This document shows, one piece after another, positions 11,236 through 18,344 of a stretch of DNA of 18,344 nucleotides. The translations under genes and the position numbers were made by a program. Source of the stretch: G963674685 sp964591275 (GTDB lineage: Bacteria; Lernaellota; Lernaellaia; JACKCT01); contig CAZQAE010000093.1 in assembly GCA_964591275.1 (NCBI GenBank), positions 1 through 18,344 of the forward strand. The letters are read 5' to 3'. The notes beneath the pieces are model-generated. The model had not been told where the DNA came from. It did no database searches and saw nothing but the letters and a program-made list of their open reading frames with translations. The first letter of the stretch is position 1, and each line of letters opens with the position of its first letter.

Positions 11236-14139
11236 TCACTGATCAAAAACCAGGCGACAGGTTTTTATTTCACGGGGTCTGAAAGGAATGTGCACGACGC
11301 CTGCTTCCGGCGTGTAGAATTTTACTTCGCGCCCAAGACAATCCGTAACGGCGATTGAATGAACCGGCCTCCCTGGTATAATTCGCGCTTCGCAAAGCTT
11401 GCCGCTGGTTTCCCACAGTCGGAAAACGGTTCGGCCTTTTTCATCCTGATAAAAAGATGACAACATGATATTGCCCGGTTCGACCCGCAATAGCGATTTC
11501 ATCGGCGAAATTCCGGTATCGCTCGCTGCGCCCGAAACAGGCCCGACCGCCGTCAGCGGTCGCGTGAAAGCTGCGGCGCGCTTAATCGCCCCGCCCTTTT
11601 CAAAGGTCCCGGCATGAAGATAAAGCGCATAACGAAATTCGCGGTCGCCCAAGGATTCAGAATCCGATTTTCCGGCGCGTGCGCTGGTCGTATTACTCCA
11701 CAGCGTTGCGCGTACGCCCTTGCCGACGGCGCGCCAATCCGGAATCCCCTCATGGAGAAAAGCTGCGCCCCTATCCTCAGCGGCCAGTTCGCAAAAACTC
11801 TCCACCGGATAATACTCCGATGCTTCTTCCCTGATCTCGAAGGGCGCATCGGCATAATAACGCGGATTCGAAAGTTTGATATTAAAATCGACGCACACGG
11901 CTTCGCCCGGCATCGCACCCTCGAAATTGGCGATGATGTCCAGGCGGCGCGAACCCGCGCAGAGACGATAGGTCAAGGTCGCCTTTTCCCCGCTCAGGCG
12001 CCCGTGAAATTTCACCGCCGCACGGACCGGACCGTTTTCGATAACCTCGCTGGAATACGCTTGAAAACACGCTTTGCTAAGCGGAATTTTTTCAGTGCCA
12101 AGCGAAACTTTGTCGTTGGCGTTCCACATCAGTCCGCCGCGGCGAAAATGCCAAGTCCAATCCCGTTTGCGGTCAAGCGCCGAAACGATGGTGGCCGTTT
12201 TTGGATCAAGCATGAATTTATAAAATCCGTTTTCGATCACATTCTCCGAGGCGTTCGGGAAATAATACTTTGCCGGCTTGGCGAAATCATCAGAGGGCGC
12301 CGCCGCGTAATAGGCGCGATAGCCGCAGGCTGGCGCATCCACAAGCGCCAATATCCGCGCCCGTTTGATCTGACCGTCTCCGTATAATTCACTTTGAAGA
12401 ATCTGCGTGGGGATAATGCGCGCGCCGTCGTGAATGACCGGCAGTTTCCCGAGGGCGCCGCGCAAGTCGAGCTCGACCGTCTCTCGACGCGGAAATCCTA
12501 GCGTATTGGCCATCAAAATTGTTTGTTCGCCTGGGCGACTGCTCACCGCTCCGGCCAAGCGACCCAGAATCTCGCGCTTTGAGTCTTTTGCAAAGCACTT
12601 GAGCTTTTCCAGGCGCGCCAGCTTGGGATCGCTTGCTGAATTGGGAAGCTCATTTTCGGCAGATGGAGATAGCGCGGACTCAAAATGCTCCCACAGCTTC
12701 ATAGAGTCTTCATCGCAATGGCAATACTTTGCGCCCGACTCATCAAAAAGCCGAATCGTTTCCAGTTCCAGAAGCGAAGACTCGATTGTCCTTGCCGCCT
12801 GGCACGACACCGGACATGCCGCTGGAAATTCTCCGCCGACCTCGGGAAAGAATCCTTGATGCTCTGTCATGGATCGCCCTTGGAGCGAAGAAAGAAAACG
12901 CCCGAATGTTGAAAACTCCAGGAGTGAGGAAGGATGTTTTTGATTCCACTTATCTAGAAAATGAAGCGCTCTTTCCTGCGGGCGCCCGAGCGCCGTCCCA
13001 CTGGGGATGCACGCCGTCTCGCCCGTGGCCTCGCCGTCGATGGAGGCAACAATTTGCTCAAAGCGATCATTAGCACGGACATCGTCATCCAAAATCGGAT
13101 AAGCCGCATCATATCCAACGCTGGGCCAATGGGCGATGACGCTTCCGCCGTCCGGCGCTTTAAAGATGAGCGATGTTTCTTTCGTTTCCGGCAGGCTCCG
13201 GCTCAGCAAAATGCCCTTGAATCCGCATTTTCGCAAAACCTGGGGCCATTGCGCGGGAAATCCGCCATCGCCCGTCAGCCAGGCCGTTTCGCCAATGACG
13301 CCGAGATGATCCCGGCAGAATCGCTGCCAACGCATGAGTTGTCGAATGATGGATTCGCCGCCGGCGTAGGCCCAATCAATATCTCCCGGCCCGGTGAAGA
13401 TAAGTTCCACGCGCCCTTTTTCGACGAGGGTCCGTAGCGCCGCCAGGGCGTCGGGATCATGCGTGCGCAGGTAACGCGCGGGAGCAAGCCCGCAAAGAGA
13501 AAAATGAAAATCCTCATGTTTGGCGCACAGGTGCGTTGCTTCCATGAGGTTCCCCGCGCTGACCCGGGCGGCCTCTTTCGGATCACGCAGATGCTGAAAA
13601 GAAAAGCTTGTGTAAGGCACAAGATGCAGGCGAGGTTTATTCGACAATGCCTCCCTATCGCCGCGTTCAGGATCAATGAAGGCAAACCGCGCCTGCTTTC
13701 CTTTGACAATTATCTCAATTCCACGCACGGCGATGTCGGCAACGACTCCGGAAAGAACGATGTCAATCCTATGCGGACCTTGCGCGGGCAGCGACCCTTC
13801 CGCCGTAATCGTAAAATCCGCGCCCGGTTCAAAACGAACCCGGCGGATATCGTCGGCCCGGAAGATCGCAAAGCCGTTGTCGATCCGCAGTTTCGGTCTC
13901 TTGACTGCCTGCCCGTCAATGAAAAGCGCAACGCCGGTCAGGCGCTGCGGCATCCAAACATTAGTGATTCCAATCCGCAAAGAATCCGGCGTCCCATCGC
14001 GATCCGCATCCACGGAACCGAGAAGCTCGGGGATGAAAAACCGCTCGGCGCTGCCGGGCAGAAAAGGAGGAACCAGAGGAAGGGCAGGCAATGGAGATTT
14101 TTTCTTTGGAGCGGTCCTGGAAATCTTTGGGATTTTCAT
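11236..14139 (-). CDS. GH38 alpha-mannosidase-like protein lacking the canonical zinc ligands
   Basis: A 967-aa protein without signal peptide, so probably cytoplasmic. After a Pro/Lys-rich start and a Ca-loop-like DADRDGTPD (44-52), a beta domain leads to a GH38 catalytic-type region. The match rests on RVELIFTGPGDIDWAYAGG (243-261) with ESIIRQLMRWQRF, equivalent to the family's nucleophile segment and G-E-S-x-x-R-Q; Asp255 aligns with the nucleophile. The later NTLGFPRRETVEL, NGFYKFMLDPKTATIVSALD and the terminal beta domain also match. Yet the metal motif normally reading P-H-T-H-W-D is PYTSFS (175-180), W-x-P-D-x-F-G is WLTGDGGF, and I find no H-D-x-x-x-G-T equivalent. It may therefore be inactive or use altered chemistry. 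The ATG at 14139 has no clear ribosome binding site. It is convergent with the porin operon. Confidence 0.78.
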   Translation of the reverse strand: MKIPKISRTAPKKKSPLPALPLVPPFLPGSAERFFIPELLGSVDADRDGTPDSLRIGITNVWMPQRLTGVALFIDGQAVKRPKLRIDNGFAIFRADDIRRVRFEPGADFTITAEGSLPAQGPHRIDIVLSGVVADIAVRGIEIIVKGKQARFAFIDPERGDREALSNKPRLHLVPYTSFSFQHLRDPKEAARVSAGNLMEATHLCAKHEDFHFSLCGLAPARYLRTHDPDALAALRTLVEKGRVELIFTGPGDIDWAYAGGESIIRQLMRWQRFCRDHLGVIGETAWLTGDGGFPAQWPQVLRKCGFKGILLSRSLPETKETSLIFKAPDGGSVIAHWPSVGYDAAYPILDDDVRANDRFEQIVASIDGEATGETACIPSGTALGRPQERALHFLDKWNQKHPSSLLEFSTFGRFLSSLQGRSMTEHQGFFPEVGGEFPAACPVSCQAARTIESSLLELETIRLFDESGAKYCHCDEDSMKLWEHFESALSPSAENELPNSASDPKLARLEKLKCFAKDSKREILGRLAGAVSSRPGEQTILMANTLGFPRRETVELDLRGALGKLPVIHDGARIIPTQILQSELYGDGQIKRARILALVDAPACGYRAYYAAAPSDDFAKPAKYYFPNASENVIENGFYKFMLDPKTATIVSALDRKRDWTWHFRRGGLMWNANDKVSLGTEKIPLSKACFQAYSSEVIENGPVRAAVKFHGRLSGEKATLTYRLCAGSRRLDIIANFEGAMPGEAVCVDFNIKLSNPRYYADAPFEIREEASEYYPVESFCELAAEDRGAAFLHEGIPDWRAVGKGVRATLWSNTTSARAGKSDSESLGDREFRYALYLHAGTFEKGGAIKRAAAFTRPLTAVGPVSGAASDTGISPMKSLLRVEPGNIMLSSFYQDEKGRTVFRLWETSGKLCEARIIPGRPVHSIAVTDCLGREVKFYTPEAGVVHIPFRPREIKTCRLVFDQ

Positions 14140-14186
14140 TTGTCACGCAGTAGTAATTGTACACGAAATGGTTTGAAGCATCCAAA

Positions 14187-14201
14187 GCCGCCGTCAGCGG
14201 C
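14187..14201 (-). terminator. Small hairpin near the 3' side of tlyA, possible weak terminator
   Basis: GCCGC / GCGGC stem with a 5-nt loop, followed on the minus strand by TTTGG. It lies between the presumed end of tlyA (inside the gap) and the GH38-like gene. The short stem and poor T tract make it a weak call; on the plus strand a T5 run follows, but no plus-strand gene ends here. Confidence 0.3.
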
Positions 14202-14224
14202 GTTCTTTTTGTATCTTATGGAGA

Positions 14225-14242
14225 TTTTCATTTAAATGAAAA
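14225..14242. repeat. Perfect 18-bp palindrome at the contig edge
   Basis: TTTTCATTT joined directly to AAATGAAAA, ending 3 bp before the N run. GATTTTCATTT also occurs at 14131-14141, over the GH38-like start codon. It could be an operator for that minus-strand gene, or part of a larger inverted repeat that broke the assembly. Confidence 0.45.
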
Positions 14243-14245
14243 GGA

Positions 14246-14345
14246 NNNNNNNNNNNNNNNNNNNNNNNNNNNNNNNNNNNNNNNNNNNNNNNNNNNNNNN
14301 NNNNNNNNNNNNNNNNNNNNNNNNNNNNNNNNNNNNNNNNNNNNN
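14246..14345. other. Assembly gap (100 Ns)
   Basis: Exactly 100 Ns, the usual placeholder for a join of unknown length. Adjacency of the GH38-like gene and tlyA is therefore not proven, and the 3' end of tlyA is missing. Confidence 0.98.
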
Positions 14346-15067
14346 ATGAAGTATTCAACATTTCCTTTTGGACCTTTGAGGGGATTTTCCACATATCCGT
14401 GATCCGAAAAGCCCAACTCCTCCCGCCCGAATTGACGGACCGATTCCACGGTTTCCAGTCGCAGGCTTTCATCGCGCACCACGCCGCCGGCGCCCACCTT
14501 GCCCTTGCCGACCTCGAACTGCGGTTTGACCATGGGCAAAATAATGCCGTTCGCTCGCACGCAGGCAACGACTGCGGGGAGGATAAGTTTCAGTGAAATG
14601 AAACTCACGTCGATGACCGCCAGATCGACGGGATCGCCAACGAGTTCGGGCGTCATGCGCCTGGCGTTTGTTCGCTCGTGCAAAATGACTCGCTCGTCGG
14701 TGCGCAGTTTCCAATCGAGCTGTCCGTAACCGACATCGACGCCGACGACCTGCGCCGCGCCGCGCCCCAGCAGGCAATCCGTAAAACCGCCCGTTGAAAC
14801 TCCCACGTCCAGGCAGCGCATACCTTTGGGATTTATCGCAAAAGCATCCAGCGCGCCATCCAACTTAATCCCGCCGCGCGAAACATAAGGACACGCAGCG
14901 CCGCGCACTTCGATTTCGGCCTTGGAATCCACGGCATGACCGGCCTTGTCGCAGCGATGGCCGCGCACGAAAACGGACCCGCTCATTATGAGCGCCTTCG
15001 CTTTTTCACGACTCGGCGCAAGGCCGCGTTCAACAAGGATTTGATCGAGGCGTAATTTTGTTGGCAT
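14346..15067 (-). CDS. tlyA: TlyA family rRNA 2'-O-methyltransferase (3' end lost in assembly gap)
   Basis: S-adenosylmethionine-dependent RNA methyltransferase; characterised TlyA proteins 2'-O-methylate cytidines in 16S and/or 23S rRNA. The N-terminal S4 RNA-binding domain (about 4-60; RLDQILVERGLAPSREKAKALI) is followed by an FtsJ-like Rossmann domain with SAM loop DVGVSTGGFTDCLL (87-100; most homologues have Ala in place of Val90). The catalytic K-D-K-E tetrad is complete: Lys68 (SRGGIKL), Asp154 (IDVSF), Lys181 (KPQFE) and Glu238 (GNVEYF). The frame runs into the gap after residue 240; homologues usually end soon after this point, so probably only a few to about 30 residues are missing. 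Its ATG follows the dxs stop by 6 nt, indicating translation from the same transcript. Confidence 0.95.
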
Positions 15068-15073
15068 GACTGA

Positions 15074-16960
15074 TTAACCGAGAATTTTCTTTACGGCCTC
15101 GGCGATGCCTTTTTCGTCAATGCCGCATGCTGCGTCAAGATCGCTTTGCGCTCCGTGGGGAATGAATTCGTCGGGCAGGCCAACGACGTGCGTTTTGATA
15201 TCCGTCAAATCGTTATCGGCGAGAAGCTCCAGAACGGCGCTGCCAAAACCGCCGAGGCGCGTGCCCTCTTCCACCGTAACCACGCGGCCCGTTTTTTTCG
15301 CCCACTCGATGATGAGCTCTTCGTCCAGCGGCTTGGCGAAACGCGCGTTGATGACGGCGATTTCCAGTCCCTGGTCTTTCAATACTTCAGCTGCGGCGAA
15401 TGCGGGCATGACGCGCGAGCCGTAGGCGATAATGACGGCGTCTTTTCCTTGCCTTAAAAGCTCCCCTTTGCCGATGGGGAGAATCTTCGCTTCATCGTCC
15501 GTGGGGACTCCGGCACCCTTGCCACGCGGGTAACGAATCGCAACGGCTCTATTGTATTCGATGGCGGAGTGCAACATGTGGCGCAATTCGCCCTCGTCTT
15601 TGGGGGCCATGACGATGATTCCCGGCAAATGGCGCAAAAAGGCGATGTCGAAAACGCCGTGATGCGTGGGGCCGTCGGCGCCCACGAGACCGGCCCGGTC
15701 CATGGCGAACACAACGGGCAATTTTTGCAGGAGCACGTCGTGAATCACCTGATCGTATGCCCGCTGTAGAAATGTGGAATAGATCGCGGCCACCGGCTTG
15801 TATCCCATCTTGGCCAGGCCCGCAGCGAAAGCCACGGCGTGCTGCTCGGCGATTCCCACATCGAAACAGCGGTCGGGAAATGCTTTGCTAAGTATGTTCA
15901 ATCCGGTTCCGGCGAACATGGCGGCGGAAATGCCGACGATGCCCGTGTCTTGGTGCGCCAGTTCAACCATCGTCTCGCCGAAGACCTGGGAATAGGATTT
16001 CGGCGATTTTGGGTCGGCCTTTTTCTTTACAACTCCCGTTTTGACGTCGAAAGGCGAAACGCCATGATACATATGCGGCTGATTTTCCGCAGGGATATAT
16101 CCCTTGCCCTTGACCGTGAGGACGTGGGCCAGGACCGGTTTTGTTACATGTATGATGTCTTTGAAAGCGTCCACAAGCATCAACACGTCGTGGCCGTCCA
16201 GAGGCCCCACATAGGAGTACCCCATATCCTCAAAAAAATAACCTGGCGTTACAAGACCCAGTGTGGATTCTTCGATGCGGTTGGCAACGCGGATGACGTC
16301 TTCTCCCAAAGGCCCCATCGCATGCATGAATTTTTTTAGGGACTGCCGCAGGGCCAGCGTCCGCCTGCTGACCAGGCGACGGGAAAGAAAACGCGACATA
16401 GCGCCAACGTTGGGATCAATGCTCATCTCGTTGTCGTTAAGAACGACGACGGGACCGCGTTCCAGACGCCCCGCGTAGTTGAGAGCTTCGTAGGCGATGC
16501 CGGCGGTCATGGAACCGTCGCCGATAACCGCAACGGCCCGGCGCTTTTCACCGGCAAGGGTCGCAGCCTCGGTGACTCCCACGGCGCTGGAAATACTCGT
16601 GCCAGCGTGCCCGGTCACGAAAGTGTCATATTCGCTCTCATCGCAGCTGGGAAATCCCGAAAGTCCCCCGCCCTGGCGAATGCTGCCCATGCGATCCATG
16701 CGGCCCGTGAGGATTTTATGCGTGTAGCATTGATGACCCACGTCCCAGACAATCTTATCCACTGGCGTATCAAAAACGTAATGCAGAGCCACGGTCAGTT
16801 CGACGCAGCCCAGGTTGCTGGCAAAATGTCCACCGGTCCCGCTCACGACGCCGATGAGAAATTCACGGATTTCCCGGCACAGGCCCGGCAGTTTTTCCAC
16901 CGGCAGGCGGCGCAGGTCATGGGGACTTTTTATTTGCTTCAGAATCGACGCGTCGCTCAT
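15074..16960 (-). CDS. dxs: 1-deoxy-D-xylulose-5-phosphate synthase
   Basis: Condenses pyruvate and glyceraldehyde 3-phosphate to DXP, the first step of the non-mevalonate isoprenoid pathway and a branch point to thiamine and pyridoxal. At 628 aa it is full length for the family. It shows GGHFASNLGCVELTVALH (43-60), DVGHQCYTHKILTGR (73-87), the thiamine-diphosphate/Mg signature GDGSMTAG (147-154) with NDNE (175-178), the catalytic-Glu segment DVGIAEQHAVAFAAG, and DRAGLVGADGPTHHG in the transketolase pyrimidine domain. The C-terminal domain ends with GLPDEFIPHG. The ATG at 16960 gives the expected N-terminus; GGAG lies 13 nt upstream, further than ideal. It lies 59 nt after xseB and 6 nt before tlyA, a widespread bacterial order. 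The ispA gene often found between xseB and dxs is absent here. Confidence 0.98.
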   Translation of the reverse strand: MSDASILKQIKSPHDLRRLPVEKLPGLCREIREFLIGVVSGTGGHFASNLGCVELTVALHYVFDTPVDKIVWDVGHQCYTHKILTGRMDRMGSIRQGGGLSGFPSCDESEYDTFVTGHAGTSISSAVGVTEAATLAGEKRRAVAVIGDGSMTAGIAYEALNYAGRLERGPVVVLNDNEMSIDPNVGAMSRFLSRRLVSRRTLALRQSLKKFMHAMGPLGEDVIRVANRIEESTLGLVTPGYFFEDMGYSYVGPLDGHDVLMLVDAFKDIIHVTKPVLAHVLTVKGKGYIPAENQPHMYHGVSPFDVKTGVVKKKADPKSPKSYSQVFGETMVELAHQDTGIVGISAAMFAGTGLNILSKAFPDRCFDVGIAEQHAVAFAAGLAKMGYKPVAAIYSTFLQRAYDQVIHDVLLQKLPVVFAMDRAGLVGADGPTHHGVFDIAFLRHLPGIIVMAPKDEGELRHMLHSAIEYNRAVAIRYPRGKGAGVPTDDEAKILPIGKGELLRQGKDAVIIAYGSRVMPAFAAAEVLKDQGLEIAVINARFAKPLDEELIIEWAKKTGRVVTVEEGTRLGGFGSAVLELLADNDLTDIKTHVVGLPDEFIPHGAQSDLDAACGIDEKGIAEAVKKILG

Positions 16961-17019
16961 ATCGATTGCGTAGCTCCGTCAGGGCACTGGTGAGATGCCA
17001 CGAGGTTTCACCGCTGTTG

Positions 17020-17292
17020 TCAGTCTTCGTCGCCTAAGTCTTCATCGTCAAGCCCCGGATCAAAGCTTTCCAGCCTGGCTTCGCCAGATGCGTCTTTCAT
17101 GAGGATTTCAATTTTTTTCTCGGCAGCCGTAAGCGAAACGGCGCATTCCTTTGAAAGCTTTACGCCTTCTTCAAAGGCGGCCAGCGCTTCTTCAAGCTCG
17201 ATGTCGTCGCTTTCCAGTCGCTCGACGATCTTCGCCAGCCGCTCCATTTTCAACTTGAAACTTTCCGCTTTCTTTGCCTTGGACGCCGTCAA
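17020..17292 (-). CDS. xseB: Exodeoxyribonuclease VII small subunit
   Basis: Small helical subunit of ExoVII, which with XseA degrades single-stranded DNA from both ends. Ninety residues, with the family pattern ESFKLKMERLAKIVERLESDDIELEEALAAFEEGVKLSKEC forming the two-helix coiled coil, then an acidic tail rich in Asp/Glu that often varies. The start is a TTG at 17292: AAGGGGG lies 5 nt upstream, and the next in-frame ATG would remove half of helix one. An ATG sits between the Shine-Dalgarno and the TTG but is out of frame and stops after two codons. First gene of the xseB-dxs-tlyA group; xseA is not in this window. Confidence 0.95.
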   Translation of the reverse strand: MTASKAKKAESFKLKMERLAKIVERLESDDIELEEALAAFEEGVKLSKECAVSLTAAEKKIEILMKDASGEARLESFDPGLDDEDLGDED

Positions 17293-17304
17293 ATCATCCC
17301 CCTT

Positions 17305-17335
17305 GGCTGAACTTCTTTAAGTATAACACTATCGG
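17305..17335 (-). promoter_or_regulatory. Weak promoter candidate upstream of xseB
   Basis: On the minus strand a TATACT hexamer lies about 20 nt before the Shine-Dalgarno of xseB, with only a poor -35 (TGCTTT) at 17-bp spacing. The 85-nt gap after the radical SAM gene leaves room for a promoter, but the match is weak. Confidence 0.3.
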
Positions 17336-17377
17336 CACGCTGAAAGCAGGGTCAAGTTTCCCATGGCCGCGATTGCA

Positions 17378-18334
17378 TCAAGTCTTGTTTTTTATCAGTC
17401 GATAATTCCAGCGATTCTCAAACAACACTCTTTCTATCATTTGCTTTCGACAAAGGCGATCAAGAATTCTTTGCGCTAGGTCGGCTTTGACTGAAAGCGA
17501 TTCGATCAGCGCGTTTTCCTCTACGCTACGACGATCCAAAAGCGACATGATCTGCTCTTCGACTGAGCGCGTAGGCGCGGAGTGTTTGTCGCTATGCCAG
17601 GCGCCGATCACTTCCACGTTGCCTGTCGCGAATCGTTCTTTTATCGTCAGAAGCTCCTCGTGAGAAAGCGCCTGCGTGGATGAAACCGCCGGCATGCGAT
17701 CCACTGTGTTCAATTGCACCGTGTCCGGTTTGATTTTTCGAACAGCGGCGATCAGCGCATCAATCTCGGCGGGGGAATCGTTGTAACCGCGACAAAAGAG
17801 AATCTCCAGGGCCAATTTTCCGGAATATTCACCGCGAAAAGTAATCAGTCCCTCAATGATATCATCGACGTGAACCGAAGGATGATGTCTGTTGATGCGC
17901 CCGAGCGTTTTTTGCGTGGCCGAATCCAGGCTCGGCATAACCAGGTCCGCCAAGGCGAGATCGGCGCGAACATCAGGTTGCGAAATCAGTGAACCGTTCG
18001 TGATGACGGCGATGGGCGTCGTGGTCAGCTCACGAATGAGGCGAATGCCATCGCCAAGGCGCGAATACAAAGTTGGCTCGCCTTTTCCGGCAAAAGTCAC
18101 CCAGTCCAATTCGTCGCAAGGGAAATATCGCCGCAGTTCCGCCTCAAAATCACTGAAGGGAACGTACTCGGAGCGCTGGACAGTCAATTTCTCGGTTTTT
18201 CCGCACTCGCAATAGACGCAATTGAAAGAACATATTTTGGATGCGAAAAGATCAATCCCCAGCGACAATCCCAAGCGACGCGATGGCACGGGACCAAACA
18301 AAATTTTGTAGCCGAAAGATCGAGAGTCATTCAT
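17378..18334 (-). CDS. Radical SAM protein, COG0731-like, with C-terminal winged-helix-like tail
   Basis: A 318-aa iron-sulfur enzyme if the ATG at 18334 is the start. Only 10 bases lie upstream in the window, so a longer N-terminus or the GTG at 18343 cannot be excluded. The opening FGPVPSRRLGLSLGIDL and the cluster motif Cys35-x3-Cys39-x2-Cys42 (CSFNCVYC, then ECG) are typical of the COG0731 group related to the wyosine-synthesis radical SAM enzymes. In bacteria this group is of unclear function. GKGEPTL (83-89) is the SAM-contacting GGE-like motif, and VQLNTVDRMP closes the barrel. Residues about 258-318 (SVEEQIMSLLDRRSVEENALIESL...RWNYRLI) resemble a winged-helix domain. It lies 85 nt upstream of xseB on the same strand, so co-transcription is possible but unproven. 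Confidence 0.85.
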   Translation of the reverse strand: MNDSRSFGYKILFGPVPSRRLGLSLGIDLFASKICSFNCVYCECGKTEKLTVQRSEYVPFSDFEAELRRYFPCDELDWVTFAGKGEPTLYSRLGDGIRLIRELTTTPIAVITNGSLISQPDVRADLALADLVMPSLDSATQKTLGRINRHHPSVHVDDIIEGLITFRGEYSGKLALEILFCRGYNDSPAEIDALIAAVRKIKPDTVQLNTVDRMPAVSSTQALSHEELLTIKERFATGNVEVIGAWHSDKHSAPTRSVEEQIMSLLDRRSVEENALIESLSVKADLAQRILDRLCRKQMIERVLFENRWNYRLIKNKT

Positions 18335-18344
18335 CACGCACACC

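Noticed and set aside
11614..12387. Long plus-strand frame (257 codons) inside the GH38-like gene
   Set aside because: GC-rich coding DNA often gives long antisense frames; no recognisable domain, while the minus-strand frame matches GH38 along its length.
13459..14235. Plus-strand frame of 258 codons over the 5' part of the GH38-like gene
   Set aside because: No domain or ribosome binding site, very rich in Arg/Lys, and wholly opposite a supported gene.

Overview
The window looks like part of a draft (probably metagenome-assembled) genome of a Gram-negative, diderm bacterium. It carries two Sec/lipobox lipoproteins, an outer-membrane porin-like beta-barrel with a signal peptide, a periplasmic solute-binding protein and bacterial housekeeping genes (xseB, dxs, tlyA). 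A run of exactly 100 Ns (14246-14345) marks a scaffold join of unknown true size. Long X-D-D-D tetrapeptide tracts, MopE-type and thrombospondin-3-like Ca-binding motifs, and a beta-helix surface protein suggest a deltaproteobacterial/Myxococcota-like or candidate-phylum lineage. I cannot assign a phylum from sequence alone.

Layout. 198-5443 (all minus strand): three exported proteins with unrelated globular parts, each carrying an acidic XDDD-repeat stalk: a propeller-like lipoprotein, a MopE-motif/beta-helix lipoprotein and a purple-acid-phosphatase-like metallophosphoesterase. In the two lipoproteins the stalk directly follows the lipidated Cys. In the phosphoesterase it precedes a C-terminal SGGCGC tail. 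The spacers between these genes hold short dispersed repeats and a MITE-like inverted-repeat element. 5767-8001 (minus): an AT-richer gene for a polytopic membrane protein with a C-terminal SGNH/GDSL domain. 8011-8753: a gene-poor regulatory stretch with a near-consensus sigma70-type promoter and a second promoter whose -10 lies inside a perfect 15-bp-arm palindrome. 8754-11059 (plus): a two-gene unit of porin-like barrel plus NitT/TauT-type solute-binding protein, closed by a strong terminator. 11236-14139 (minus): a GH38-like protein that has lost the usual zinc-ligand motifs. 14346-18334 (minus): tlyA (3' end lost in the gap), dxs, xseB and a radical SAM protein of the COG0731 type.

How the genes work together. 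xseB-dxs-tlyA is a common housekeeping cluster; the other groupings are inferred. The porin and binding protein probably act together in uptake across the outer membrane and periplasm, but no ABC permease or ATPase is present here. The three stalked proteins look like surface-displayed modules sharing one presentation device. This shared acidic stalk, with its mirrored N- and C-terminal placement, is the most unusual signal in the window.
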